A DNA stretch of 64,000 nucleotides from an uncultured Mediterraneibacter sp. (lineage in GTDB: Bacteria; Bacillota; Clostridia; Lachnospirales; Lachnospiraceae), in assembly GCA_944381495.1 (NCBI GenBank), contig CALWLJ010000001.1, positions 124,001-188,000 on the forward strand, read 5' to 3'. The position numbers and the translations under genes were made by a program. Position 1 is the first letter of the stretch. Each line of letters starts with the position of its first letter. Shown piece by piece: positions 47,122-55,734 of this stretch. The notes beneath the pieces are model-generated. The model worked only from the letters and a program-made list of their open reading frames with translations, did no database searches and was not told the origin of the DNA.

Positions 47122-48054
47122 ATGAGGACCGGAGCAGTGATCGCTGCTGCAGGGAGACCGGGAGGATACAGCAGTTATGACGGCCTGGAACATATCAAAG
47201 GGAGCAGCATGGTCAGAAGGATGATCAGTACTTTCCGGCGGGCCGGCGTAGAAGATATTGTAATTGTAACCGGATATAGAGCGGAAGAAACGGAAAAGGA
47301 TCTTGTGAAACTTGGAGCTGTCTTTTTGAGGATGGACAATTATGAGGATGAACAGATGCTTGACTTTGCTGTCCGGGGAATTTCCTATCTGGCGGATACC
47401 TGTGACAGGATCTTTTTCTGTCCGGCGGATGTGCCCCTCTTTTCTGAGAAAACTGTAAGAGAGATGATGGATCGCGCCAGCCCGGTAGTGATCCCGGTGT
47501 GCGGAGGAAGAAAAGGGCATCCGGTCCTTATCGACGCCGGACTGAGCGGGAGGATTGCGTCTTATGTCGGAGAAAGAGGGCTGAAAGGAGCTCTGGATGA
47601 TTCCGGCGCGGAGCCCGTCTTTGTTCAGGTGGATGACAGAGGCGTACTGGCTGCCGCCGGGAAAGATCCCGGTTTTGAAGATAAAGCCCGGTATGAGTGT
47701 CCTGCCCGGATCTATCCGAAAGTAAAGGTGCAGCTTGTCAGAAATGTACCGTTTTTCGGTCCCGGGATGATGGTAATCTTAAAACAGATACAGATTCTGG
47801 GAAATGTCCGCGAGGCCTGTGAGAAAGCCGGCATGTCCTACAGCAAGGGATGGTCGCTGATACATACGGCTGAAAAGGAATTAGGCTGGGTGATCGTAGA
47901 ACGCAGTCCCGGAGGAAAATATGGAGGAACGGCCCGGGTCAGTGAGAAAGGGCTGCTGCTCATGAACTGCTATGAGCAGCTGGAACGGGAACTGGCGGAA
48001 GAGGCGGAGAAAAAATACAATGAGATTTTCGGGGAAAGCGGCCTGGATCTTTGA
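47122..48054 (+). CDS. MobA/MocA-like nucleotidyltransferase fused to a ModE DNA-binding domain
   Basis: 310 residues. Residues 1 to about 190 are a nucleotidyltransferase of the molybdenum-cofactor type (AVIAAAGRPGG, a glycine-rich start; FCPADVPLFS; GGRKGHPVLI). From about residue 200, KVKVQLVRNVPFFGPGMMVIL and NVREACEKAGMSYSKGWSLI (a winged helix) match the ModE N-terminal DNA-binding domain. The usual molybdate-binding di-MOP domain is missing. A cofactor-sensing regulator is therefore possible. ATG 47122 follows AAGGAGG; ATG 47098, overlapping the xdh stop, is the alternative. A palindrome over the next promoter is a candidate target. Confidence 0.85.
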   Translation: MRTGAVIAAAGRPGGYSSYDGLEHIKGSSMVRRMISTFRRAGVEDIVIVTGYRAEETEKDLVKLGAVFLRMDNYEDEQMLDFAVRGISYLADTCDRIFFCPADVPLFSEKTVREMMDRASPVVIPVCGGRKGHPVLIDAGLSGRIASYVGERGLKGALDDSGAEPVFVQVDDRGVLAAAGKDPGFEDKARYECPARIYPKVKVQLVRNVPFFGPGMMVILKQIQILGNVREACEKAGMSYSKGWSLIHTAEKELGWVIVERSPGGKYGGTARVSEKGLLLMNCYEQLERELAEEAEKKYNEIFGESGLDL

Positions 48055-48087
48055 AGCAGATGCTTTTCCCGATTCTTTTTTGAAGGA

Positions 48088-48111
48088 CGATTGTTTTTCA
48101 AAAAATAATCG
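48088..48111. promoter_or_regulatory. Candidate ModE-type operator at the modA promoter
   Basis: A 24-bp imperfect palindrome with half-sites CGATTGTTTTTC (48088-48099) and AAAAAATAATCG (48100-48111), 10 of 12 positions matching, covers the -35 box and most of the spacer. Its CGATT...AATCG ends recall ModE-type dyads. The position fits a repressor. Confidence 0.55.
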
Positions 48112-48119
48112 GTTATACT
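48091..48119 (+). promoter_or_regulatory. Sigma-A promoter of modABC
   Basis: TTGTTT (48091-48096), a 17-base spacer and TATACT (48114-48119), about 39 bases before modA. Confidence 0.65.
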
Positions 48120-48157
48120 GGATCTATAGAACTGGCGGGGAGAGGAGGAGCTGTATT

Positions 48158-49057
48158 ATGAAAAGAAAGATTCTGGCAGCCATGCTGGCAGCGGTGATGG
48201 TCCTGTCTGCGGCTGGATGCTCCGGCGGAGAGAATGACGCAGATAAGGCAGCCATGTCTGATCATCCGGAAGATCAGATGTCAGCAGAAGACGAGGATAC
48301 GGCGGAAGAGACGGAGATCCAGGTGTTTATCGCAGCAAGTCTGAATACGGTAATGACAGAACTGGCGGATATGTACAGCGAGGAACATCCGGAGGTGAAG
48401 ATCACATATAATGCAGACAGCTCCGGCACACTGCTCACTCAGATCAAGGAGGGGTATGAGTGTGACATCTTTTTCTCTGCCGCACAGAAGCAGATGGATG
48501 ATCTGGAGGCGGACGGGCTTATGGTAGAGGGGACGAGAGCCAACGTAGTAAACAACCAGGTCGTGGTCATTACACGGAAGGACAGCGGAACTGCAGTTAC
48601 CGGACTGGAAAATATTGGTGATGCAGAGAGCATTGCGCTGGCAGGAGGCAGTGTTCCGGTGGGACGTTATACAAGGCAGGCGCTGATCAGTCTTGGGATC
48701 CTGCCTGAAAGGGATGATCCCGCATCTGTAACAACAGAAGAGGTCTCAGAGGCTCTTGGCGGGGTTGAGATCAGTGAACAGGATAACGTGAGCAAGGTTC
48801 TTACTGCTGTTGTAGAGGGGGCATGTGAAGTGGGGACGACTTACTATTCAGATACATATGGATATGAGGATGATCTGGATATCCTTCAGACCGTCAGCTA
48901 TGACCTGACTGGAGACGTGATTTATCCCATTGCCCGGGTGGTAAATGAAGAAGCAGATGACGCTCAGAATGCAGCTGCGGCTGAGTTCCTTGAATTTATT
49001 TTGTCTGATGAGGCAAAGACAGTTTTTGATTCCTACTATTTTGATACAGATGTTTAG
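48158..49057 (+). CDS. modA: Molybdate ABC transporter substrate-binding lipoprotein
   Basis: 299 residues. A signal peptide ends in the lipobox LSAAGC, with Cys21 as the lipid site, and an acidic linker follows. The mature domain begins IQVFIAASLNTVMTELA and contains ITYNADSSGTL, GYECDIFFSAA and GGSVPVGRYTRQAL, matching ModA. It captures molybdate (or tungstate) outside the membrane for ModBC. The ATG at 48158 follows AGGAGGAG. It serves the Mo demand of the XDH encoded just upstream. Confidence 0.93.
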   Translation: MKRKILAAMLAAVMVLSAAGCSGGENDADKAAMSDHPEDQMSAEDEDTAEETEIQVFIAASLNTVMTELADMYSEEHPEVKITYNADSSGTLLTQIKEGYECDIFFSAAQKQMDDLEADGLMVEGTRANVVNNQVVVITRKDSGTAVTGLENIGDAESIALAGGSVPVGRYTRQALISLGILPERDDPASVTTEEVSEALGGVEISEQDNVSKVLTAVVEGACEVGTTYYSDTYGYEDDLDILQTVSYDLTGDVIYPIARVVNEEADDAQNAAAAEFLEFILSDEAKTVFDSYYFDTDV

Positions 49058-49095
49058 AAACGGCTGTGGTTAACTGAACAGGAGAGGAGAACACG

Positions 49096-49800
49096 ATGGA
49101 TGAGATCATTCGGATAGCGGAAGGGCTGGACTGGAGTCCACTTTTCATTTCATTAAAAACAGGGATCGTTGCAACAGTCATCTCATTTTTTCTCGGGATC
49201 TTTGCGGCGCGGAAGGTTGTAAAAGTTTCACCTGGGAAAAAAGCAGTGATTGATGGGATTCTGACACTTCCAATGGTGCTTCCTCCTACAGTAGCCGGAT
49301 TTTTTCTTCTCCTGCTGTTCAGCAGAAGGAGACCTCTGGGGGCGTTTCTGTTTGATGAATTCGGGTTTAAAGTGGTCCAGACATGGCTGGGGTGTGTGAT
49401 CGCAGCGACGGTTATTGCCTTTCCGCTTATGTACCGGAATGCGCGGGCTGCCATGGAGCAGATTGATCCTAATCTTGTCTATGCAGGGCGCACGCTGGGG
49501 ATGTCTGATATCCAGATTTTCTGGAAGGTCGTTGTGCCTTCGGCAGGACCAGGTATCGCTTCCGGTACGATTCTTACATTCGCAAGGGCGCTGGGAGAGT
49601 ACGGGGCCACATCTATGCTGGCAGGGAATATACCGGGGAAGACAGGCACCATTTCGCAAAAGATCGCCATGGTCATACAGGATGGAGATTACGTGACTGC
49701 AGGAATCTGGGTAGCGGTTGTGATGGTGATCGCCTTTATAGTTATTTTCCTGATGAATCTGATCTCTGGAAAGAAAATGAAAAATATAGGGAGATGGTAG
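49096..49800 (+). CDS. modB: Molybdate ABC transporter permease
   Basis: 234 residues with five or six membrane helices. The permease motif EYGATSMLAGNIPGKT (residues about 174-189) holds the coupling loop that contacts ModC. GLDWSPLFISLKTGI near the start is typical ModB. It forms the membrane channel for molybdate. It follows modA by 38 bases and is 3 bases ahead of modC. Confidence 0.94.
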   Translation: MDEIIRIAEGLDWSPLFISLKTGIVATVISFFLGIFAARKVVKVSPGKKAVIDGILTLPMVLPPTVAGFFLLLLFSRRRPLGAFLFDEFGFKVVQTWLGCVIAATVIAFPLMYRNARAAMEQIDPNLVYAGRTLGMSDIQIFWKVVVPSAGPGIASGTILTFARALGEYGATSMLAGNIPGKTGTISQKIAMVIQDGDYVTAGIWVAVVMVIAFIVIFLMNLISGKKMKNIGRW

Positions 49801-49803
49801 GAG

Positions 49804-50937
49804 TTGTCTATAACTGTTGAGATTTATAAGAAACTGGATAATTTCTCGCTGGACATTTCCTTTCAGAGCCAATCCCGCAGGATCGGTATATTGGGGGCGT
49901 CCGGCTGCGGAAAAAGCATGACGCTGAAAAGCATTGCAGGTATAGTGACTCCGGACGAGGGCAGGATCGTGATAGAAGACAGAATTCTGTTTGACCAGTC
50001 CGGCAGGATCGATGTGAAGCCTCAGAAGCGGAATGTAGGATATCTTTTTCAGAATTATGCTCTGTTTCCGACTATGACTGTAGAAAAAAATATTGCTGCA
50101 GGATTAAAGGGGAGCAGAAAGGAAAAAGCCGAACGGGTAAGTCAGATGGTGAATAAGTTCCGGTTAAACGGCCTGGAAAAGAGACTTCCGGGACAACTTT
50201 CGGGCGGTCAGCAGCAGCGAGTTGCTCTGGCCCGTATTATGGCCTATGAACCGGATGTGATCCTGCTGGACGAACCCTTTTCAGCCCTGGACATGTTCTT
50301 GAAAGATCAGGTCCAGCGGGAGATGAACGATCTGCTGGAGGATTATAAGGGAACAGTGATCCTCGTGTCTCATAACCGGGATGAAGTATATCGGTTCAGT
50401 GAAGAGCTGCTTGTCATAGATCAGGGCAGGATCGCTGCATCCGGTCCGACCGAACAGCTTTTCCGTGATCCGGTAAGCAGGGAGGCGGCCCGCCTGACCG
50501 GATGCAAAAATTTCTCCAGGATCCGGAAAATGGATGAACATACCCTTTGGGCTGCAGACTGGGGGATCCGTCTTCATATGAATAAAAAAATTCCTGACTA
50601 TGCAGCCTGTATCGGTTACCGTGCCCACGATTTCATACCGGTCTGGGGAGAACGGGGGAACAATATGATACGATTCGATCTGGAAAACAGTGCGGCGCTG
50701 CCTTTTGAGCATAATTACTATATACGGCCGGAGCGTAAGAGCAGCGGCTGCAATGGACTTGGAAAAAAAGAAGATGATGAGCGGGGAAACGGGAGACACC
50801 GCACAGAACAGGGCAGTTCCTACGCGGAGAATGTAATCTGCTGGTTTGTGCAGAGGGATAGAGAGACAGAAGTGGCGGAAAAGGGCCTTCCGGATTACCT
50901 TTTCTTTAATGAGGATAAGATCCTGTTTCTGAAATAA
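49804..50937 (+). CDS. modC: Molybdate ABC transporter ATP-binding protein
   Basis: 377 residues starting at TTG 49804; no ATG lies nearby, and the N-terminus SITVEIYKKLDNFSLDISF matches the family. Walker A is GASGCGKS (31-38), the Q-loop QNYALFP, the signature LSGGQQQR and Walker B VILLDEPFSALD. The C-terminal part (about 230-377) is a divergent TOBE/MOP-like region with a charged insertion near 310-340. It powers ModAB. A long terminator follows. Confidence 0.92.
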   Translation: MSITVEIYKKLDNFSLDISFQSQSRRIGILGASGCGKSMTLKSIAGIVTPDEGRIVIEDRILFDQSGRIDVKPQKRNVGYLFQNYALFPTMTVEKNIAAGLKGSRKEKAERVSQMVNKFRLNGLEKRLPGQLSGGQQQRVALARIMAYEPDVILLDEPFSALDMFLKDQVQREMNDLLEDYKGTVILVSHNRDEVYRFSEELLVIDQGRIAASGPTEQLFRDPVSREAARLTGCKNFSRIRKMDEHTLWAADWGIRLHMNKKIPDYAACIGYRAHDFIPVWGERGNNMIRFDLENSAALPFEHNYYIRPERKSSGCNGLGKKEDDERGNGRHRTEQGSSYAENVICWFVQRDRETEVAEKGLPDYLFFNEDKILFLK

Positions 50938-50972
50938 GACGGAGCAGAGACCGGGATCATGAAGCAGAACAG

Positions 50973-51027
50973 ACAGAAGGGAAAGAAGCGGGTTTTGTGC
51001 CTGGGCTTCTTTCCCTTCTGTTATTTT
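50973..51027 (+). terminator. Intrinsic terminator at the end of the purine/molybdenum island
   Basis: A 17-bp perfect stem ACAGAAGGGAAAGAAGC / GCTTCTTTCCCTTCTGT followed by TATTTTCC. Confidence 0.85.
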
Positions 51028-51058
51028 CCGGGGAATGGTCAAAATTGTGTAAAAAACA

Positions 51059-51087
51059 TTTACAAGCGGCAGAGTCTGGTATATAAT
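51059..51087 (+). promoter_or_regulatory. Sigma-A promoter of the MATE gene
   Basis: TTTACA (51059-51064), a 17-base spacer and TATAAT (51082-51087). Confidence 0.75.
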
Positions 51088-51119
51088 GAGCACTCGTAAA
51101 ATGAGAGAGGTGCTCTGAA

Positions 51120-52499
51120 ATGAAAACGGTTCAGAAAGATATGACATCGGGAAGCCCGATGAAGATGATATTCTGGTTTACATTTCCTATTTTCATCGGA
51201 AATGTTTTCCAGCAGTTTTACAATATGGCGGACGCCGTTATCGTTGGAAAGTTTGTAGGAACAAAGGCATTGGCGGCAGTGGGAAGCACCGGGACGATCA
51301 TGTTTCTGATCAATGGATTTGTCATTGGAATGACGGCCGGATTTACGGTGCTGACTGCTCAGAAATTCGGCGCCGGGGATATGAAGGCTATGAGAAAAAG
51401 CGTAACAGGAGCTGCGCTGTTATCGCTTGTAGTGGGACTAATACTTACAGTGCTGTTCATGGTATTTATGAAACCATTGCTGTTGCTGATGAATACACCG
51501 GATGATATTTTCAGAGATGCGTATGCGTATATTATGATCATCAGCGGCGGGATCCTTGCTCAGATGTTGTATAATCTGCTGGCCAGTATACTCCGGGCTC
51601 TGGGAGACAGTAAAGTGCCACTGTACTTTCTGATCCTGTCCGCCTTTCTGAATATTGTGCTGGATCTGGTCTTTGTGATTGTTTTTCACATGGGTGCAGC
51701 TGGTGCAGCTGTGGCAACTATCATATCCCAGGGAATATCCGGTCTTCTCTGCCTGCTCTATATTGCCAGAAAAGTGCCGGTGCTGTCTATGGTAAAAGAG
51801 GACTGGAGTCCAAGAAAAGAACTGCTGGCTGTCCAGCTGCGGATCGGTATTCCAATGGCGCTGCAGTATTCTATCACCGCTATCGGAACCATGATGGTCC
51901 AGTCATCCCTGAATATCCTTGGGTCTACTCTGGTTGCCGCATATACCGCAGCAGGCAAGATTGAACAGGTAGTGACTCAGGCATATGTTGCCATGGGAAC
52001 GACAATGGCTACCTATGGCGCTCAGAATATGGGGGCTGGAGATGTACCAAGGATCCGGCAGGGATTCAAAGCATGTACGATCATCGGAGTGATCTACTCT
52101 CTGATCGCAGCGGCGCTTGTAATGACGGTGGGAAAATACATGACCTATCTTTTTGTGTCAGATGATGTATCGCTGATCATGGATTCAGTGGATATTTATC
52201 TGAAATGTGTAGGAATGTTCTTTATTCCTTTGACGATCGTAAATGTTTACCGCAATGGTATACAGGGGCTGGGGTATGGGCTTCTGCCCATGACGGCAGG
52301 AATCGCAGAATTGATCGGAAGAGGAGTGGTTGCTCTGATCGCAGCGCAGAAGCGCAGTTATCTGGGGGTATGTCTTGCCAGCCCGGCGGCATGGGTTCTT
52401 GCAGGTGCCCTCCTGATCGTGATGTATTATTACATAATGAATCATGACATGAAAAAAATATTCCGCGGATCTTCCGGGAATATGGATAAAGAACAATGA
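51120..52499 (+). CDS. MATE-family multidrug/metabolite exporter
   Basis: 459 residues with 12 predicted membrane helices in the MATE pattern. The start is KMIFWFTFPIFIGNVFQQFYNMAD (the FQQFYNMADAVIVG region is diagnostic). The mirrored second half begins near RIGIPMALQYSITAIGTMMVQ. It belongs to the DinF/NorM-like cation-coupled efflux group; the substrate is unknown. It has its own promoter and an AGAGGTG site, and stands alone. Confidence 0.93.
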   Translation: MKTVQKDMTSGSPMKMIFWFTFPIFIGNVFQQFYNMADAVIVGKFVGTKALAAVGSTGTIMFLINGFVIGMTAGFTVLTAQKFGAGDMKAMRKSVTGAALLSLVVGLILTVLFMVFMKPLLLLMNTPDDIFRDAYAYIMIISGGILAQMLYNLLASILRALGDSKVPLYFLILSAFLNIVLDLVFVIVFHMGAAGAAVATIISQGISGLLCLLYIARKVPVLSMVKEDWSPRKELLAVQLRIGIPMALQYSITAIGTMMVQSSLNILGSTLVAAYTAAGKIEQVVTQAYVAMGTTMATYGAQNMGAGDVPRIRQGFKACTIIGVIYSLIAAALVMTVGKYMTYLFVSDDVSLIMDSVDIYLKCVGMFFIPLTIVNVYRNGIQGLGYGLLPMTAGIAELIGRGVVALIAAQKRSYLGVCLASPAAWVLAGALLIVMYYYIMNHDMKKIFRGSSGNMDKEQ

Positions 52500-52647
52500 T
52501 CTGAAGTTTAGGCGAAGTCCAATGACCGTACACACAGGCTGTATGCACAGCCATCGTCTTCTTTGTTGATGATTATATACTAGCAGGGAATTGTGAAGTG
52601 CCTGTGACATGATTTGGAAGAATTTTTAAAGATTATAAAAAGAGAAT

Positions 52648-52677
52648 GAAATTCTCCGGAAGATTCCGGAGAATTTC
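52648..52677. terminator. Perfect 13-bp palindrome, probable bidirectional terminator
   Basis: GAAATTCTCCGGA (52648-52660) pairs fully with TCCGGAGAATTTC (52665-52677) across a 4-base loop. It lies between the convergent MATE gene and the minus-strand small gene, with a T-rich stretch on the minus side. Confidence 0.6.
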
Positions 52678-52710
52678 GTTTATAAGAGGGGAAAAATTAC
52701 GTGCAAGAAA

Positions 52711-53022
52711 TCATTTCTGGCTGTTTACTGTGTGCATGGTCTCCTGTGAAGCGGTAAGCCAGCGCTCTTTCTCAGCATCAAACTTTTCAAGGAGCCATGC
52801 TATTGCCTGGTCCATTCCCTCATCTGATAGAGGGAAAACGGCACTTTCCTTTTCTTTGTCAGGTGTGTCTTCGAAACACCAGGGTTCAGGATAGATATAA
52901 ACTGTAAAAGTAGTGCTGTTTTTGCCGTCGTCGCCTCTAAAAAAATATCTCATTCCGTAGTGACTTCCTGAAAAAGGTTCCTTTTTTAATCCTCCGAAAG
53001 GAATTAATTTCTTATCTATCAT
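52711..53022 (-). CDS. Conserved small protein of unknown function
   Basis: 103 residues from the ATG at 53022, which follows AGAGGACA; longer upstream codons lack a ribosome site. It is soluble, with an aromatic-rich middle (GMRYFFRGDDGKN, VYIYPEPWCFEDTP) and a helical C-terminal part (DQAIAWLLEKFDAEKERW). I recognise no domain. A TATAAT-like -10 lies at 53066-53071 on the minus strand, so it may be transcribed on its own. Confidence 0.7.
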   Translation of the reverse strand: MIDKKLIPFGGLKKEPFSGSHYGMRYFFRGDDGKNSTTFTVYIYPEPWCFEDTPDKEKESAVFPLSDEGMDQAIAWLLEKFDAEKERWLTASQETMHTVNSQK

Positions 53023-53128
53023 TAAAATGTCCTCTTTCCTGTGCTGAGTATTTTTTGCTATGACTATTATAGCGGAAAATGGTTTATGCATCCAGTGCAA
53101 ATTATTTGTTTACAGCTTTATCTCAAAT

Positions 53129-54139
53129 TCATTTTGCTGCTTTTTCTGCAAACTCTGTCGTTACGAGATCCGTGTAGGGCGCCCGATTCGACAGTTCTCC
53201 GGCACTTTCCAGAATATCCTGGAGCAGGTCAAAACTGCTTTCCTCGAAGATCAGATCTGCCTTCCATGTATCCTGGTCATAGTACCGTTTGACGATAGTT
53301 ATAATGGTGTCAAGATCTGTTTCCGGGAATTGGGGTTCTATGATTTTCGCTATATCATCGGGAGTGTGGGCCTGAACATAGTCCATACCCTTCTGCAATG
53401 CATTGGTAAAGCCCTGAATAATATCCGGATTTTTCTCTATATAACTTTTCCGGGCACTGAAAGCGGTATATGGAACATAGCCGCTGTCCTCGCCGAGAGA
53501 AGCCACAACATAGCCTTTCCCTTCTGATTCAAGCGTGGTGGCACCAGGCTCAAATTCAACTGTAAAATCTCCCTGGCCTTCGGAAAATGCTGCTGCAGTG
53601 GAGCCGAAGTCTATATTCTGATTGATCTCAAGATCTGTTTCGGGATTGATTCCGTTTTGCTTCAGTATAAATTCAAAAACCATCTCGGGCATCCCGCCTT
53701 TACGTCCCCCAAGAACAAGATTGCCTTTCAGATCCTCCCATTTAAAGTCAGGCATCTCTTCACGTGCTACAAGAAAATTGCCGGCCCGCTGGGTGAGCTG
53801 GGCAAAGTTTACTACATAGTCTTCTGCGCCCTCGTTATAAGTGTAGATAGAAGCCTCGGATCCCATGAAGCCGATTTCCGCTTCGCCTGAGATGACGGCG
53901 GTCATTGTCTTGTCAGCGCCAAAACCACAGACCAGATTCAGCGCTATCCCTTCATCCTCAAAATATCCTTCTTCTATAGCCACATACATCGGCGCATAAA
54001 AGATTGAGTGGGCAACCTCATTCAAGGTAACTTTTGTAAGATCTTTTTCTTCTGTTGTATCCGATCCGCCGGAGCAGCCTGCAAGAAGAGAAACAGACAA
54101 GACGGCGGTAAGCAGAATGTTGAAGATACGCTTTTTCAT
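53129..54139 (-). CDS. ABC transporter substrate-binding lipoprotein (NMT1/SsuA-like), orphan
   Basis: 336 residues. A signal peptide ends in LLAGC (Cys22), giving a lipoprotein. The mature part has the NMT1/THI5-like pattern: TLNEVAHSIFYAPMYVAIEEGYF (HSIFYAPMYVAIEEG shown), AEIGFMGSEAS, and VEFEPGATTLESEGKG. Relatives bind sulfonates, nitrate or thiamine-pyrimidine precursors; the ligand here is unknown. No permease or ATPase gene is adjacent on either side, so it must share a transporter encoded elsewhere or be a remnant. Confidence 0.88.
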   Translation of the reverse strand: MKKRIFNILLTAVLSVSLLAGCSGGSDTTEEKDLTKVTLNEVAHSIFYAPMYVAIEEGYFEDEGIALNLVCGFGADKTMTAVISGEAEIGFMGSEASIYTYNEGAEDYVVNFAQLTQRAGNFLVAREEMPDFKWEDLKGNLVLGGRKGGMPEMVFEFILKQNGINPETDLEINQNIDFGSTAAAFSEGQGDFTVEFEPGATTLESEGKGYVVASLGEDSGYVPYTAFSARKSYIEKNPDIIQGFTNALQKGMDYVQAHTPDDIAKIIEPQFPETDLDTIITIVKRYYDQDTWKADLIFEESSFDLLQDILESAGELSNRAPYTDLVTTEFAEKAAK

Positions 54140-54225
54140 ATTTTCCTCCGGTCAATAACTATATTAAAGTTCTTTATAGTATATGAACAGCGGAATAAAA
54201 AGGTTCTCTGCCGCACATATCGCGT

Positions 54226-54265
54226 AAAAAGAAAGGATACCGCTGCGGGCATCCTTTCTTTTTAT
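54226..54265. terminator. Intrinsic terminator (both directions)
   Basis: AAAAAGAAAGGAT pairs perfectly with ATCCTTTCTTTTT over a 12-base loop, with A and T runs on the two sides. It lies just after the minus-strand gene ending at 54288. Confidence 0.8.
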
Positions 54266-54287
54266 CTCAAATAAGTCTTAGCATAAT

Positions 54288-55589
54288 TTAATTATCGTGT
54301 TCTTCTTCAAATGGATCATCGTAATCCTCGTCTTCCTCGTCATAGTCATCGCCGCCCCGGGATGCTATTGCAAGAATCAGTGAAAGTACTGCGAGTACTG
54401 CACTGGCTATGGCGCTTATGAGAAGCTGCATATCAGCCCCTCGCTGAAGGAATGCTACAACCGTGCTGCCAAGATAGAACAGCATCGGAAGGAGGAAGGC
54501 AAATATAGTATTTCTGTTCTGAAGGATCAGATACAGGATAGCAGCTACAAGCATACAGAGGGCGAGTATAATATATGTAGTACCGGAAGCTGATCCATCG
54601 GATCCACCGTTGAGTCCCGTTACAAATCCCTTGTAGATGAAGAAAGCAAATCCAGCAAGAGAGAGGATACCCAGAATTATGCGGACTGCCTTAAATCTGG
54701 GAATATCATCATAATCCTCATCATCGTAGTCGTCTTCTTCAATTTCCGGTTCGGGTTCCGGCTTTTTCTTTCGAAGTTCCTCTTTTTTTGGAGACTTCTT
54801 TTTAACAGCTTCCTTTTTCGCAGATTCGTCTTCTTCTGCTGCTTTTCTGGCAGCGCTTTTTTTCGATACAGGTCTTTTTGGTGTCTCATCATCCGTATCG
54901 GAATGACTCTTTGCTTTTCTCGTGACAGGTTTCTTGTGTGTTTCTGTCGCTGCCTCTTCTTCCGGGTGAACTCTCTTCTTTTTGACCGGCTTTTTCTTTT
55001 CGCCTGCAGCGAGCATATCTTCATACCCCTTGCGGACCGCTTTTTCTTTTTTCGCGCGGACGTGTTCCGGAGGAATGTTTCCATAACGCTGTTCTTCTTC
55101 AGTGGTTTCATGAGATGCATTATGTTCCTGGGGGTGTTCGGACCGCTTTTTAACCGGCTTTTTCCCTGAGACAGGCACCTTCTTTTTTAACGGCTCTGCA
55201 GAGCCGTTGTCGGAAGACTCCGGGATTTCTCTGGATGCGGCGTCTGTTTTTGGCTTTTTAACATGCTTCTGGACCGGTCTGTCTTCTGACTGTCTGGATG
55301 CTTTTGTTTTACCGGCGGATTCTGCACTTTGTTTTTTTACAGGTTTTACAGGAGCCTTTTCTGCAGCCTGAACAGGAGGTTTTTCCGATACTTTTCCGGC
55401 AGACTCTGCCTTTTTCTCCTCGGCTGCTTTCCTGGCTGCCATTTTTTTGGCACGCTGTTTATCGAGATTCCACTGCTTTTTACAATCGCGGCAGATCGCA
55501 TATTCATTAAAGATCGGATCACCATTTTCGCTGGTGCCGACCTGTTTTTTCTGCAGTTCGACATCTTTCCCGCATATTGGACACTTCAT
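54288..55589 (-). CDS. Zinc-ribbon, lysine-rich, multi-helix membrane protein of unknown function
   Basis: 433 residues in four parts. The N-terminal zinc ribbon has CPICGKD and CRDCKKQW cysteine pairs (about 3-40). Then comes a long disordered Lys/Glu/Pro-rich region (about 45-290) with repeated KKPVKK-like blocks. Four hydrophobic helices follow (about 301-400), and an acidic tail DYDEEDEDYDD closes it. Zinc ribbon plus membrane tail recalls regulators that tie an N-terminal sensor to the membrane, but no function can be assigned. The basic tract next to an acidic tail is unusual. The start ATG follows GAGGAG. Confidence 0.8.
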   Translation of the reverse strand: MKCPICGKDVELQKKQVGTSENGDPIFNEYAICRDCKKQWNLDKQRAKKMAARKAAEEKKAESAGKVSEKPPVQAAEKAPVKPVKKQSAESAGKTKASRQSEDRPVQKHVKKPKTDAASREIPESSDNGSAEPLKKKVPVSGKKPVKKRSEHPQEHNASHETTEEEQRYGNIPPEHVRAKKEKAVRKGYEDMLAAGEKKKPVKKKRVHPEEEAATETHKKPVTRKAKSHSDTDDETPKRPVSKKSAARKAAEEDESAKKEAVKKKSPKKEELRKKKPEPEPEIEEDDYDDEDYDDIPRFKAVRIILGILSLAGFAFFIYKGFVTGLNGGSDGSASGTTYIILALCMLVAAILYLILQNRNTIFAFLLPMLFYLGSTVVAFLQRGADMQLLISAIASAVLAVLSLILAIASRGGDDYDEEDEDYDDPFEEEHDN

Positions 55590-55734
55590 AGCTTTATACT
55601 CCTCTCTTTGCTGTGAAACTGAATTTACAACATGTTTATTATAGCATCATGATTCGTAGAGGACAATGGAAAAATGCAAGATAAAGTCGAATTTTGCAGG
55701 ATCATGGTTACCATTCATTCGTTCTCAAATAGAC

